Of a stretch of 8,009 bases of DNA, positions 1 to 7,039 are shown piece after piece. The position numbers were made by a program, and so were the translations under genes. The stretch's first letter is position 1. Each line of letters begins with the position of its first letter. The stretch covers positions 1 through 8,009 of the forward strand of contig JBEKZQ010000294.1 of assembly GCA_049509675.1 (NCBI GenBank), given 5' to 3'. The DNA comes from JBEKZQ01 sp049509675. GTDB taxonomy: Bacteria; Planctomycetota; Planctomycetia; Pirellulales; Thermoguttaceae. A model generated the notes under the pieces. The model was given only the letters and a program-made list of their open reading frames with translations. It made no database searches and had not been told where the DNA came from.

Positions 1-430
1 GAAGAGTATACCAGTAGTGTCATTTACGCCATCGAACTGTTTGAGCAGTTGGATGCGTCGACCAAGCAGAGACGGTATGCCGAGCCAAGGGCCAAGGCAC
101 TCCAGTGGTTACTCAAGGGGCCAGTTCAGTTGCATCCACTGGCTCATCGACATTTTCGGCCAAGTCCCCGAAACCGCCCCCGACGGCGAGAATCATTTGC
201 TGCGTGCCGGTGCAATAGTCCAGGCGATTCGGTATGAGTCGAACAAGGTTGCGTACACTACCGATGGCTCGAGCTCCGATATCCTGAAACTGTCGTTTCG
301 ACCGGAAGAGATTGCCGTCAACGGGCAGCCGCTCGCCGCTGGCGACGGAGTTGGCAAAGGCTGGCGGTTCGATCCCAAGACACGGGTTCTGAGGCTCGTT
401 CACGAAGCGGGGGAGGTGGTCATACGCTGA
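1..430 (+). pseudogene. 3' end of an uncharacterised, probably carbohydrate-related protein, with an apparent frameshift
   Basis: The gene enters from the left edge, so its start is not visible. Frame 1 reads as a convincing helical segment (beginning EEYTSSVIYAIELFEQLD and running to ALQWLLKG) up to about base 120. Sensible protein then continues in frame 2 (CIHWLIDIFGQVPE, a helix, then a beta-rich tail ending GEVVIR) to a TGA at 428-430. Removing one G from the GGGG run at 117-120 joins the two parts as WLLKGQFSCIHWLIDIFG, so a one-base insertion is the simplest explanation. The helix-plus-beta-tail layout suggests a secreted (alpha/alpha)-barrel enzyme with a C-terminal beta domain, but I do not recognise the family. 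It converges on the isomerase-like gene across about 110 bases. It could be a true pseudogene or an assembly error. Confidence 0.6.
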
Positions 431-433
431 GGA

Positions 434-464
434 GAAGAACAAAGGGAAGAACAAAGGGAAGAAC
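434..464. repeat. 12-base tandem repeat, about 2.6 copies
   Basis: The unit GAAGAACAAAGG occurs at 434-445 and 446-457, followed by the partial copy GAAGAAC at 458-464. It lies just after the stop of the left-edge gene, in the gap between two convergent genes. It is A/G-rich on the plus strand. No function is evident; replication slippage is the likely origin. Confidence 0.85.
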
Positions 465-540
465 CATGGGTCGAAGTCTTGAATCGGCGTTGCTCACCAT
501 GTCGAGGCAACAAAGACTCCCGACGCCTTGTATCCGAATC

Positions 541-1449
541 CTATTTGGCGTAGCATTTCTTCAGGAATTCTCTGGCGGTGGCCAGCCCCTTGGCCATTTC
601 CACGGGCGCGGGATGGCCGTGCATAAATGGGTTGACGTACCAGGCGTAGCCCGCCTTGGCCAAGGCCGCAATCCACGGCGTGAAATCGGTCGGGCCCACG
701 CCGGGCAGTTGCCCCATGCCGGGCGCGTTCTGCCAGGCATAGAAGAACAGCAATTGTTTCCCGACAATCCCGATTACCTCTTCCACAGAAATCTTCATGG
801 TTTGGAGGTGATAGGGGGCCAGGGCGATGCCCAGCCGCGGGTGACGGTTCAGGTCGACGAAGGCCTTGAAGGAGTCCGCCGAATTCAACAGCCATCCGGT
901 GTGGTTCTCGACGGCCAGGTAGGTACTGTGTTTCTCGGCCAGGTCCAGTTCCGGCTTGCGGGCTTCGAGAAAGGCCTTCATTTCGACCGCCAGATTCTTC
1001 GCCGGGCCGTCGCGCGACTCGCGGACCGCCACCCCGCCGCCTGCCTTCCCGAAAAGCTCTGCGTACTTCGGATATTCCATCTTCGGATTTCCCAGGCTGT
1101 AACAGGTGAAGGCGTAGAGTTTCAGCTTGTGCTTCGCCAGCAGGTCTTTCAGACCCTCGGGCCCCAGGCGTTTCTCGATCTCGTCGAGGTGCGGGCAACC
1201 GAAGTTGGAGGGCCAGAAATCGACGCCCTCGAACCCTAAGGCAGCAATCTGCTCGCAGGCCTTCTCCACCGGCAGCGAGCTGAATTGCACGGTCGAGGTG
1301 GAAAGCCGCATTTTCCAGGGAGTTGGGCCCGCGGGCTCAGCCGCGGCGAGGCCGGACAGGCCCGGTACCACGACAGCAGCCACGGCGGCACATCCCGTGC
1401 GCGCCAGAAAGGCTCGACGATTAAAGGCTCGATTGTTCGGGTCTTTCAT
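541..1449 (-). CDS. Tat-exported sugar phosphate isomerase/epimerase-like TIM-barrel protein
   Basis: This 302-residue protein belongs, by appearance, to the xylose-isomerase-like TIM-barrel group (AP endonuclease 2 fold), which isomerises or epimerises sugars with a divalent metal. The N-terminus has a twin-arginine signal (NRRAFLA at residues 10-16, a hydrophobic stretch at about 18-36, probable cleavage near LAAA/EP at 37/38), so it should act outside the cytoplasm. Fold hallmarks include ALGFEGVDFWP (70-80), the putative metal-ligand Glu181 in AVENH (179-183), LAPYH (210-214, where many relatives have Asp before the His) and NPFMHGHP (273-280). The ATG at 1449 is chosen because GAGGAG lies nine bases upstream and the Tat signal begins there; an in-frame extension to 1617 overlaps the neighbouring gene. 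It follows the glycosidase-like gene by 68 bases, so the two are probably cotranscribed. Substrate unknown. Confidence 0.85.
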   Translation of the reverse strand: MKDPNNRAFNRRAFLARTGCAAVAAVVVPGLSGLAAAEPAGPTPWKMRLSTSTVQFSSLPVEKACEQIAALGFEGVDFWPSNFGCPHLDEIEKRLGPEGLKDLLAKHKLKLYAFTCYSLGNPKMEYPKYAELFGKAGGGVAVRESRDGPAKNLAVEMKAFLEARKPELDLAEKHSTYLAVENHTGWLLNSADSFKAFVDLNRHPRLGIALAPYHLQTMKISVEEVIGIVGKQLLFFYAWQNAPGMGQLPGVGPTDFTPWIAALAKAGYAWYVNPFMHGHPAPVEMAKGLATAREFLKKCYAK

Positions 1450-1458
1450 CGAACGTGT

Positions 1459-1464
1459 CTCCTC
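1459..1464 (-). promoter_or_regulatory. Ribosome binding site of the isomerase-like gene
   Basis: On the minus strand this reads GAGGAG, nine bases before the ATG at 1449. It decides the start in favour of the 302-residue form over a longer in-frame extension that would run into the upstream gene. Confidence 0.75.
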
Positions 1465-1517
1465 TTCACTGGTTCTGGTTTCAGAAACTATCTCTTTCGC
1501 GAGGGAAGTCAAACTCG

Positions 1518-3422
1518 CTACTCTTTCTCCAGCAGGCCCTCCCTCGCCAGGACCGCCAGCAGGACATAGTAGTTGTCTACCAGCAAGCCTTCGTAGCCCC
1601 AGGGCGTGCCGTCCCACGCCTTCCAGTCGTTGGTCATGCCGTTTGGGCCAAACCCCTGAAACTTGCCGTTCGCGAGGCCGTCGAGCATGGGGAAGAGGAT
1701 GCGATCCGCCTCCTCGCGGCGACCGAGGTCATAGAGCGCTGCCAAAGTGAAGAAGGCGAAGCAGGCCGAAGCCCCGCCGTTCTGGTAGATCTGGAATCCG
1801 TCGGAGCCATCTTCCTTTTGCCCTGCGCCCCAGCGGTGCTGCGACAAGTCGACGTAGTCTTTTCTGGGGATTGGGATCAGATTACCCGGCAGGCCAAGGT
1901 CGAAGCGGTTGTAGCCCACGGCCTTCACCTTGGCCATCAGCCGATCCATGATGGCGTTGGCCCGGTCCTTGGAGACGAGCCCGTAATGGATGGCGATGCC
2001 GTTGACCCAGAGAAAATAGTAGTCGTGGAGTTGGCCGTCGGCGCTCTTCCAGCCCGCCAGCACGCCGGTGGCCGGATTGTAGAAGGTCTTGAAGTAGGCC
2101 GCGCGGAGTTTGTCGGCAGCCGTGTGGTAACGGGCGGCGTCGGCGGTCTTGTCGAGTTTCGCGGCCAGTCGTTCCATCCCGCGGAGCGCGCGGTAGGCCA
2201 GGGCATTGGCATACGCGTCCTCGTGGCCGAAGCCAATACCGTCCCACCAATTCGACGGACGATGCGTAAGATGCAAGGGCCACGATCCGGAATCGCCGCT
2301 CTCGATGTATTCGATCAGGCCGTTGCCGCTGCGGTCCGTAGCCAGCATCTTCTCGGCCCACTTCCGGATGCCCGGATAGTTCTTCGCCAGCCAAACCTTG
2401 TCGTGGGTCCCGTCGAAGTAGTCCCACGCGGTAATCAGGAGTGACGGATAGGTGTCTGCGGATGCTTCCCTGAACCAGGCACGAGCAGGAGCGTAATCTC
2501 CGTCGAACAGTGCATAATTGGGCATGCCATAGGCCGGCATCTCTGCCAGGATCCGATCGAGGCTTTGGCGGACCAGGTCCAGCGCGCCAAGACCCTCGGC
2601 CAGCGGCGGCGAGTACCGGGCGATGTCGGCGTATTCGTAGTAACAGAAGGCGGCGCTGTCGCTGCCGGCATGGTTGGCCAACACCCGCAGACGCGGATTC
2701 AATTGCAGGATATTGAGCCAGTTGCGGCGGAAACCGTTGAAGCGGGGATCGCTGGCGGTTGCTGCAACGCGCGGATAGATCGCGACGACCTCCCAGCGAT
2801 ACTCGACCTGCCGCCGCCCGCTGGTGGCCGGGGGCAACGTGATTCTGACGTAGCCCGTGCCGGTCCGGCAGGCGTCGTAGCCCAGCGTCCCGTCTTTCGA
2901 GTCCGTCGCGGCGATGCGGAACGTTCCTTGGTCGGGAAAGTGCAGAAGCGCCGGAATCTGGACGCTGCCGTCCGGCTTGATGCGGCCCAGGAGCGTCGCA
3001 TGGCAAACGTGCGGATCGAACTCCAGCACGACCGGCTCGGGCGGATCATCCTCGCTCCAGCGGGAGACGAGCGTCAGTCCTTGCTCGCCGAGTTGAAAGG
3101 TCCACCGGGCGGGAGCGGAGCCGGGAAGCCCCTGGCGGCGATATTCCAGGTTCGTTCCGGTTCGCTTCGCGGCGGTGGGCCGCGGCGCCGGGGCCGGCGG
3201 CCTCAGCCCACTGGGCTGAAAACGGCCCAACCCCAGGCTATCGATCGCCAGTCGGAGCAACTGCGGCCGCGTGGTCGAAAACTCGACCGCTAGATGCTTG
3301 CTCCCAAGAGCGAATGACTCCGTGCTTTCGGCGATGCTCGCCTTCTGCTGGGCCGCCGACAATCCCTGGGCCAGCAGCGAGCTTGCCAGGAGCAATGCGA
3401 TGCAAAATGCTCTCACGTTCAT
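1518..3422 (-). CDS. Secreted six-hairpin glycosidase-like protein
   Basis: This 634-residue protein has a Sec signal peptide (MNVRAF, hydrophobic residues 6-19, probable cleavage near LSA/AQ at 22-24), a beta-rich N-terminal part to about residue 230, then a long helical part typical of (alpha/alpha)6-barrel glycosidases. Motifs that match secreted six-hairpin proteins I recall include YIESGDSGSWP (372-382), NWWDGIGFGHEDAYANALAY (391-410), the TFYNPATGVLAGW segment (446-458), EDGSDGF then YQNGG (537-550) and WDGTPWGYEG (603-612). Acidic residues in these motifs are plausible catalytic residues, but I cannot assign a GH family or substrate. The first ATG at 3434 lacks a well-spaced ribosome site; the ATG at 3422 has GGAG six bases upstream and starts directly at the signal peptide. 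It is the first gene of a minus-strand operon with the isomerase-like gene and is divergent from the dockerin gene. Confidence 0.85.
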   Translation of the reverse strand: MNVRAFCIALLLASSLLAQGLSAAQQKASIAESTESFALGSKHLAVEFSTTRPQLLRLAIDSLGLGRFQPSGLRPPAPAPRPTAAKRTGTNLEYRRQGLPGSAPARWTFQLGEQGLTLVSRWSEDDPPEPVVLEFDPHVCHATLLGRIKPDGSVQIPALLHFPDQGTFRIAATDSKDGTLGYDACRTGTGYVRITLPPATSGRRQVEYRWEVVAIYPRVAATASDPRFNGFRRNWLNILQLNPRLRVLANHAGSDSAAFCYYEYADIARYSPPLAEGLGALDLVRQSLDRILAEMPAYGMPNYALFDGDYAPARAWFREASADTYPSLLITAWDYFDGTHDKVWLAKNYPGIRKWAEKMLATDRSGNGLIEYIESGDSGSWPLHLTHRPSNWWDGIGFGHEDAYANALAYRALRGMERLAAKLDKTADAARYHTAADKLRAAYFKTFYNPATGVLAGWKSADGQLHDYYFLWVNGIAIHYGLVSKDRANAIMDRLMAKVKAVGYNRFDLGLPGNLIPIPRKDYVDLSQHRWGAGQKEDGSDGFQIYQNGGASACFAFFTLAALYDLGRREEADRILFPMLDGLANGKFQGFGPNGMTNDWKAWDGTPWGYEGLLVDNYYVLLAVLAREGLLEKE

Positions 3423-3428
3423 AGCCGA

Positions 3429-3432
3429 CTCC
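3429..3432 (-). promoter_or_regulatory. Ribosome binding site of the six-hairpin glycosidase-like gene
   Basis: GGAG on the minus strand, six bases before the ATG at 3422. It overlaps the alternative ATG at 3434 and favours the downstream start, giving MNVRAF as the N-terminus. Confidence 0.6.
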
Positions 3433-3776
3433 ATTATTATGCGTACCTGACTCCTGGTTCACGCCACGGCTTGCATTGAGAACCTGCTGGCCGCCCCTAA
3501 GGCCGGAAACACCGTCGCCCGATGAAGCCGATATTTCCGGTTTGGACTACGCTCGGCTGTGCTTCGAACGACAACTCCCCCATGTTATCTGAGAGTTGCG
3601 TGGAATTCCAGTCTCGGCGGAACAGTGTCGGGCCGGCAGAACAAACCCAACGCACCTATACGAAAGTATGATTGTGGTCAGCCTGTCCACCTTGTACTCT
3701 GAACGAGTTGATTGTCACTTTCGCGGCATGTCATGCGACGGCCCAAGGATGAATCCCGGAAGTGGACAAGCATCAT

Positions 3777-3780
3777 GGAG
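3777..3780 (+). promoter_or_regulatory. Ribosome binding site of the dockerin-bearing gene
   Basis: GGAG lies nine bases before the ATG at 3790. It selects the start MKYFRTLLHR, which leads straight into a signal peptide, over in-frame ATGs at 3712 and 3775. Confidence 0.6.
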
Positions 3781-5111
3781 AATGCCGTCATGAAGTATTT
3801 CCGAACCCTGCTTCATCGCCAATTGCTGCCCATCGGCCTGCTGGGCGGCCTGTTGGCCGTCCCCGGGACGATTCACGCCGGTACAGTGAAGGTGGCGGCG
3901 TGCCTGGCCAACACCCACTACTTCAATCAGCAGAACATGTTTGCCAACGTGCTGCTGAACGGTTTCGGCTTCGGCGGCGAGCCGGGCGTCGACCTGACGG
4001 CCGACGGCGTCAGCAAGCGGCCGGGCGCCTCGACCTGGTACACGTACCATCCCAAATTGACGCCGGGCATGTGGATCCAGAGCACCGACGACCCGGCAAC
4101 GTGGTACAGGCTCGTGTATCACTGCGATGCGGACGTCAAGAAGAGCTTCCTTACCTTCCAAGGGTTCACCGTGGCCAAGGCTCCGCAGAGCGACGGGCAG
4201 GGGAATTGGACGGGTTGGTTGCGGTTCAACGAGCGCGACGTCGCCGCGAGCGAAAGGATTACGGTAATTGTCAACTATGCCCAGGACGACTTGGATGCCA
4301 AGGGGTTGTCGCGGCATCCGATTTCGCAACTGAAGATTCTTCAACCCGGGCTGTTCTTCATCCAAAGGTGGACGGACCGCAATCTGCCGGGCAACTGCTG
4401 CTGCTCGAATAGCGGGTACAACCGCCGCACATGTCGGGAAAACGGCCTTCCCTATGAATACTGCGTGCGGACGTGCAACGACCTGAACTCCGACGCCTGG
4501 ATGAATCTGCCCTGTACCGCCGACGATGATTACATCCGCAATTTCGGCAACCTGATGCTCTATGGCTCGGACCCGGCGGGCAAGGTCTACACGGCCCCCG
4601 GCGGTCCGAATCCCCGGCCGGCCAATCCGCCGCCCGGCTGGTACCCGCCACTGAAGGAGAACCTCCACTGCTGGGTCGAGTATGAGAACGAAGTATGGAA
4701 CTGGAGCTATGCCTCCTTCGCGTACCACCAGATCAAGGGCCAGTTCCACAACCGCAGCACCGGGGACAGAAAATGCTCGACGAGACGATCCATCGCCGGT
4801 TCCCCAGCCTGGCCCGCCGCGCCGCAAAGTGGCACCTGAAGCCGACCACCTACGAAGGCGGACTGTGCTGGGAGGGCGGTCCCATCGAAATGATTCGGCT
4901 CGGCCGCGCGAACCGGCGGGCAGGCTACCGCTACGACCAGTACCTCAAGGCCTGGCAGGACGTCTGCGGGCCGGACGCCATCTACCAGGAATATGCCATG
5001 TTCTCGAACTACGAGGGCGACGCCTGGCCTTGGATGGCCATCCAGTATTGCAGCGAGGGGCTCAAGGGAACGCCGTCCTACGACGGCATGGTTCGCAACA
5101 GTCACCCCGCC

Positions 5112-5274
5112 GGCGACGTCGATCTGGACGGCAAGGTCACCTACGCCGACTTCAAAATCTTGGCCGCCAATTTCGGCGGCGACGGCATCAAGGACCGCCG
5201 CTGGTGGTCGCAGGGCGACTTCAACAACGACCAGGTCGTGGGCCTGGATGACCTCAAGTTACTGCTCATGAACA
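5112..5274 (+). other. Type I dockerin domain (two calcium-binding repeats) within the hydrolase-like gene
   Basis: In frame 3 the first repeat reads GDVDLDGKVTYADFKILAAN, with Asp at calcium-loop positions 1, 3, 5 and 12. The second reads GDFNNDQVVGLDDLKLLLMN, with Asp, Asn, Asp and a final Asp in the equivalent places. This is the classic duplicated dockerin layout. In clostridia dockerins bind cohesins to build cellulosomes; in planctomycetes they occur on many secreted proteins and the partner is usually unclear. No cohesin is encoded in this window. The domain itself is uninterrupted although the gene is not. Confidence 0.9.
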
Positions 5275-5380
5275 CCAATCTTGCCGCCTGGACTGCGGCC
5301 CAGCGCCAGGAGCTGGATGCCTTCCTCGCGGCCCATCCCGGGCCGTACGTGCTGGGGCCGGACCCCCAAGACCCGCCAGG

Positions 5381-5405
5381 GGACCTGGAGTCTTCGGACC
5401 TGGAG
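5381..5405 (+). repeat. 10-base direct repeat with 15-base period near the second frame change
   Basis: GGACCTGGAG occurs at 5381-5390 and again at 5396-5405. The 15-base offset is a multiple of three. It lies just beyond the likely site where the hydrolase-like gene changes from frame 3 to frame 1, so slippage here or at the adjacent GGGG run (5379-5382) could have caused the shift. Confidence 0.7.
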
Positions 5406-5711
5406 GAACCACGCGAAGGCGATCAGTATTCCCGCCGAAGAGGATTTCGGCGGAACACCTTCCGCTTATGTGCTCGTGACGCCGCCCCGTCACGGCAGCG
5501 TCGACGTCTCGATCTATCCCACCGTCCGTTACGCGCCGAGCAAGGACTACCTGGGGATCGATGACTTCGTTTACAATCCCGCCGAACTGACTGCCGTGGC
5601 ACGATGGTTTGCCTTGGGCCAGATCCCCACCGTACCGAACTGGGCGGCTATCGGCCGAACCTGCTCGTGATGAGCGGGGTCGGGCCGACAGCCATGCAAA
5701 CCAGGCGCGGT

Positions 5712-5879
5712 TCAACGGCGGCCCTTGAGCCGGATATCCCCCTTATGGAACGAAAGGCCGACGATCAGCGCACCAGTGATCGCGGCCACGGCCCACGAGC
5801 CGGTTACCAGACCGAGTAGGCCGGCGGCTCCGATTGCGCCTAGAATGTGAAACGAGTTCAGCTTCTCTCTTGCTCCCAC
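5712..5879 (-). CDS. Small two-helix membrane protein, function unknown
   Basis: This 55-residue protein starts with GTG at 5879, chosen because AAGGAG sits six bases upstream; a TTG-start extension to 5912 (66 residues) would put that site inside the gene. Residues 11-44 are almost entirely Ala, Gly, Leu, Val and Ile, broken near VTGSW (25-29), which suggests a tight hairpin of two membrane helices. Basic residues at both ends (Arg4, Lys6; Lys47, Arg50, Lys52, Arg54, Arg55) favour both termini facing the cytoplasm. It follows the 291-residue membrane protein by 36 bases, so the two are probably cotranscribed, and it converges on the dockerin-bearing gene. I do not recognise the family. The strong ribosome site and clean hydrophobic pattern make it a real gene in my view. 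Confidence 0.7.
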   Translation of the reverse strand: MGAREKLNSFHILGAIGAAGLLGLVTGSWAVAAITGALIVGLSFHKGDIRLKGRR

Positions 5880-5885
5880 AAAAAT

Positions 5886-5891
5886 CTCCTT
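5886..5891 (-). promoter_or_regulatory. Strong ribosome binding site selecting a GTG start
   Basis: AAGGAG on the minus strand, six bases before the GTG at 5879, lying in the short gap after the upstream gene. It decides the 55-residue form of the small membrane protein. Confidence 0.75.
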
Positions 5892-5915
5892 GATGGCGAT
5901 GAAATCGCGCAAGAC

Positions 5916-6791
5916 TCAGACGCCGAGCGTCTTCAACTGCCTGAGCGAGGCAATCGTGTTCTGCATCGCTCGGTTGCAGCGACGATGGGCCTTCAGGCCC
6001 TGGAGCAACTCGTTGTTCTTCACGAGCGTGTCGCGGAGCGAGCTGCGCAGGGCTTCGGCCTGACGAATCAGGCCGTCGATGTCCTGGCCCCGCTTGCGGG
6101 CTGTGCCTTTGCGGGCTTGCCCATTGGACTGACTGTGACTCTTGCTTCCGGTGTGGCCATTGCTTTCCGCGTGGCCACTGGTGTTATCGGTGTTATTGGT
6201 GGGTTCGGTCATGGACGGGGTTTCCCCTTCTTCGGATTGGGGGACAATGGCAATAGGTGTGCCCTTGGGCGATTCGATGCGGATGGCCGCACCACCCGCC
6301 GACATCGGGTCCGGGCCGTCGGATTGATCATCATCCTTACGACGGGCCAGGGCTTGGGTTTGCCCTGGCCCACCGCCAGTGGTTGCCATAGCCGCGGGGG
6401 CATGGAAGAAAGTCATCTGCACCCACACGACCGCCAGGACGAGGACTGCGACGATCAGGCCAGTGGCGATGGCGACAACGCCTGGCCGTCGTGGGCGTCG
6501 GTCGTAACGGATAATGCGGCTTGACGTGACCGGCGCGACCGGGTGGTACACCACGACCGGGTTGTCGCTGGACTGTGTTGAATCCGGGATGAAGGCAATG
6601 CCCAGCAGTCCCTTGTAGCCAATGACAGCCATCAGCAACCACAGGGACATAGCTGCTTGCGAGATTGCGCTTTGCGTCACGCTGCAAGCTTGGGTAAAGA
6701 TCTGCACGGTGTGGCAGGGGAAGACTCCTGGCACTCGCGTACCGTGCGTCCCGGCTTTGTGCCGAGACCAACTTGACTTTGTCTTAGGCAT
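5916..6791 (-). CDS. Membrane protein with low-complexity linker and C-terminal helical (coiled-coil-like) domain
   Basis: A 291-residue protein I cannot name. The N-terminal part has a moderately hydrophobic stretch (48-67) and a strong membrane helix (about 105-127, VVAIATGLIVAVLVLAVVWV). A linker at 188-235 is rich in Asn, Thr, Ser, Gly and His. The C-terminal 50 residues (from QDIDGLIRQAEALRSSLRD to ASLRQLKTLGV) form an amphipathic, probably coiled-coil helix pair. This last part resembles short helical proteins I associate with planctomycetes, though that is from memory. The ATG at 6791 is chosen because GGAG lies seven bases upstream; an extension to 6920 lacks support, and a later ATG at 6650 is possible because residues 1-47 look less convincing. 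It is followed at 36 bases by a small membrane protein. One helix anchoring a helical domain through a flexible linker suggests a structural or scaffolding role, which is inference. Confidence 0.7.
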   Translation of the reverse strand: MPKTKSSWSRHKAGTHGTRVPGVFPCHTVQIFTQACSVTQSAISQAAMSLWLLMAVIGYKGLLGIAFIPDSTQSSDNPVVVYHPVAPVTSSRIIRYDRRPRRPGVVAIATGLIVAVLVLAVVWVQMTFFHAPAAMATTGGGPGQTQALARRKDDDQSDGPDPMSAGGAAIRIESPKGTPIAIVPQSEEGETPSMTEPTNNTDNTSGHAESNGHTGSKSHSQSNGQARKGTARKRGQDIDGLIRQAEALRSSLRDTLVKNNELLQGLKAHRRCNRAMQNTIASLRQLKTLGV

Positions 6792-6798
6792 GGAAGTA

Positions 6799-6802
6799 CT
6801 CC
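6799..6802 (-). promoter_or_regulatory. Ribosome binding site of the 291-residue membrane protein
   Basis: GGAG on the minus strand, seven bases before the ATG at 6791. It supports that start over the longer in-frame extension to 6920. Confidence 0.55.
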
Positions 6803-6999
6803 ACGATAACAGGTGCGACCCGTGGCAAACCGGGCGTTTTCGTGGGCAGAGAATGATGGAACCGGCGCTGTAGACCGCGCAGCAAACAACCCGATCGGAG
6901 GAGTTTGACGGGTGGAACACAGATAAAATGTGGTGGCCAGGTGTTACCTGAACTGTTACCTAAAGCGCGCATCGGCCGAGAAACGCCGAGCGAGAAGGA

Positions 7000-7016
7000 C
7001 CTCGGATTTCCCGAGG
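7000..7016. repeat. Perfect 6-base inverted repeat (hairpin)
   Basis: CCTCGG (7000-7005), loop ATTTC, CCGAGG (7011-7016). It is followed by AAAA on the plus strand, not by T residues in the transcribed direction on either strand, so it does not look like an intrinsic terminator. It lies 24 bases before the tRNA-like sequence. Confidence 0.55.
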
Positions 7017-7039
7017 AAAACGGGCAACGGAAGAGTAAC

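Larger units (their letters stand above)
3423..3789. other. Divergent intergenic region between the glycosidase-like operon and the dockerin gene
   Basis: These 367 bases carry no gene I can support, although short open frames cross them. They should hold the promoters of both flanking transcription units. The only hexamer resembling a -10 box on the plus strand is TATGAT at 3667-3672, with no convincing -35 partner. A small inverted repeat, ATAC-GAAA-GTAT at 3658-3669, overlaps its left edge, and GCATG-T-CATGC at 3726-3736 is another short palindrome. Either could be an operator or simply chance. I see no riboswitch or terminator. Confidence 0.5.
3790..5670 (+). pseudogene. Secreted clan GH-A-like glycoside hydrolase with dockerin domain, interrupted by two frameshifts
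   Basis: Frame 1 gives a signal peptide (residues 1-30, cleavage near IHA/G), a beta-rich region to about 180, a Cys-rich stretch (203-242) and the motif YENEVWNW (298-305). Its Asn-Glu pair (N300, E301) matches the acid/base position of clan GH-A barrels. Coding then moves to frame 3 at the AAAA run 4770-4773, continuing with KMLDETIHRRFPSLARRA and TTYEGG, whose Glu (codon 4854-4856) is a plausible nucleophile. A dockerin follows. Around 5360-5395 coding returns to frame 1, where a tail (VLVTPPRHGS, VRYAPSKDYLGIDDFVYN) resembles a bacterial Ig/cadherin-like repeat, ending at TGA 5668-5670. A missing A and then an extra C or G would restore one protein of roughly 625 residues. The catalytic residues are assigned by motif memory of planctomycete proteins. 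It could be a decayed gene or an intact gene with sequencing indels. Confidence 0.7.

Noticed and set aside
494..1239. Long open frames on both strands overlapping the isomerase-like gene
   Set aside because: They are out-of-frame readings of a GC-rich gene, rich in Arg, Gly and Pro, with no signal peptide, motifs or ribosome sites. The Tat-signal protein explains this DNA.
1455..3293. Large plus-strand and minus-strand open frames within the glycosidase-like gene
   Set aside because: They are shadows of the 634-residue reading frame, with biased composition and no recognisable domains.
4763..4780. Programmed -1 ribosomal frameshift at the AAAA run
   Set aside because: The bases CAGAAAA do not form a canonical X XXY YYZ slippery heptamer in the reading frame, and I see no clear downstream pseudoknot. 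A lost A in a homopolymer is simpler.
3715..4827. 370-residue minus-strand frame opposite the hydrolase-like gene
   Set aside because: The plus strand carries a signal peptide and conserved enzyme-like motifs. The opposite frame has low-complexity Val/Arg/Gly composition and no start signal, so its length reflects third-position GC bias.
5847..6524. 225-residue plus-strand frame opposite the 291-residue membrane protein
   Set aside because: The minus-strand frame has a clear membrane helix, linker and helical tail plus a ribosome site. The plus-strand reading has none of these.
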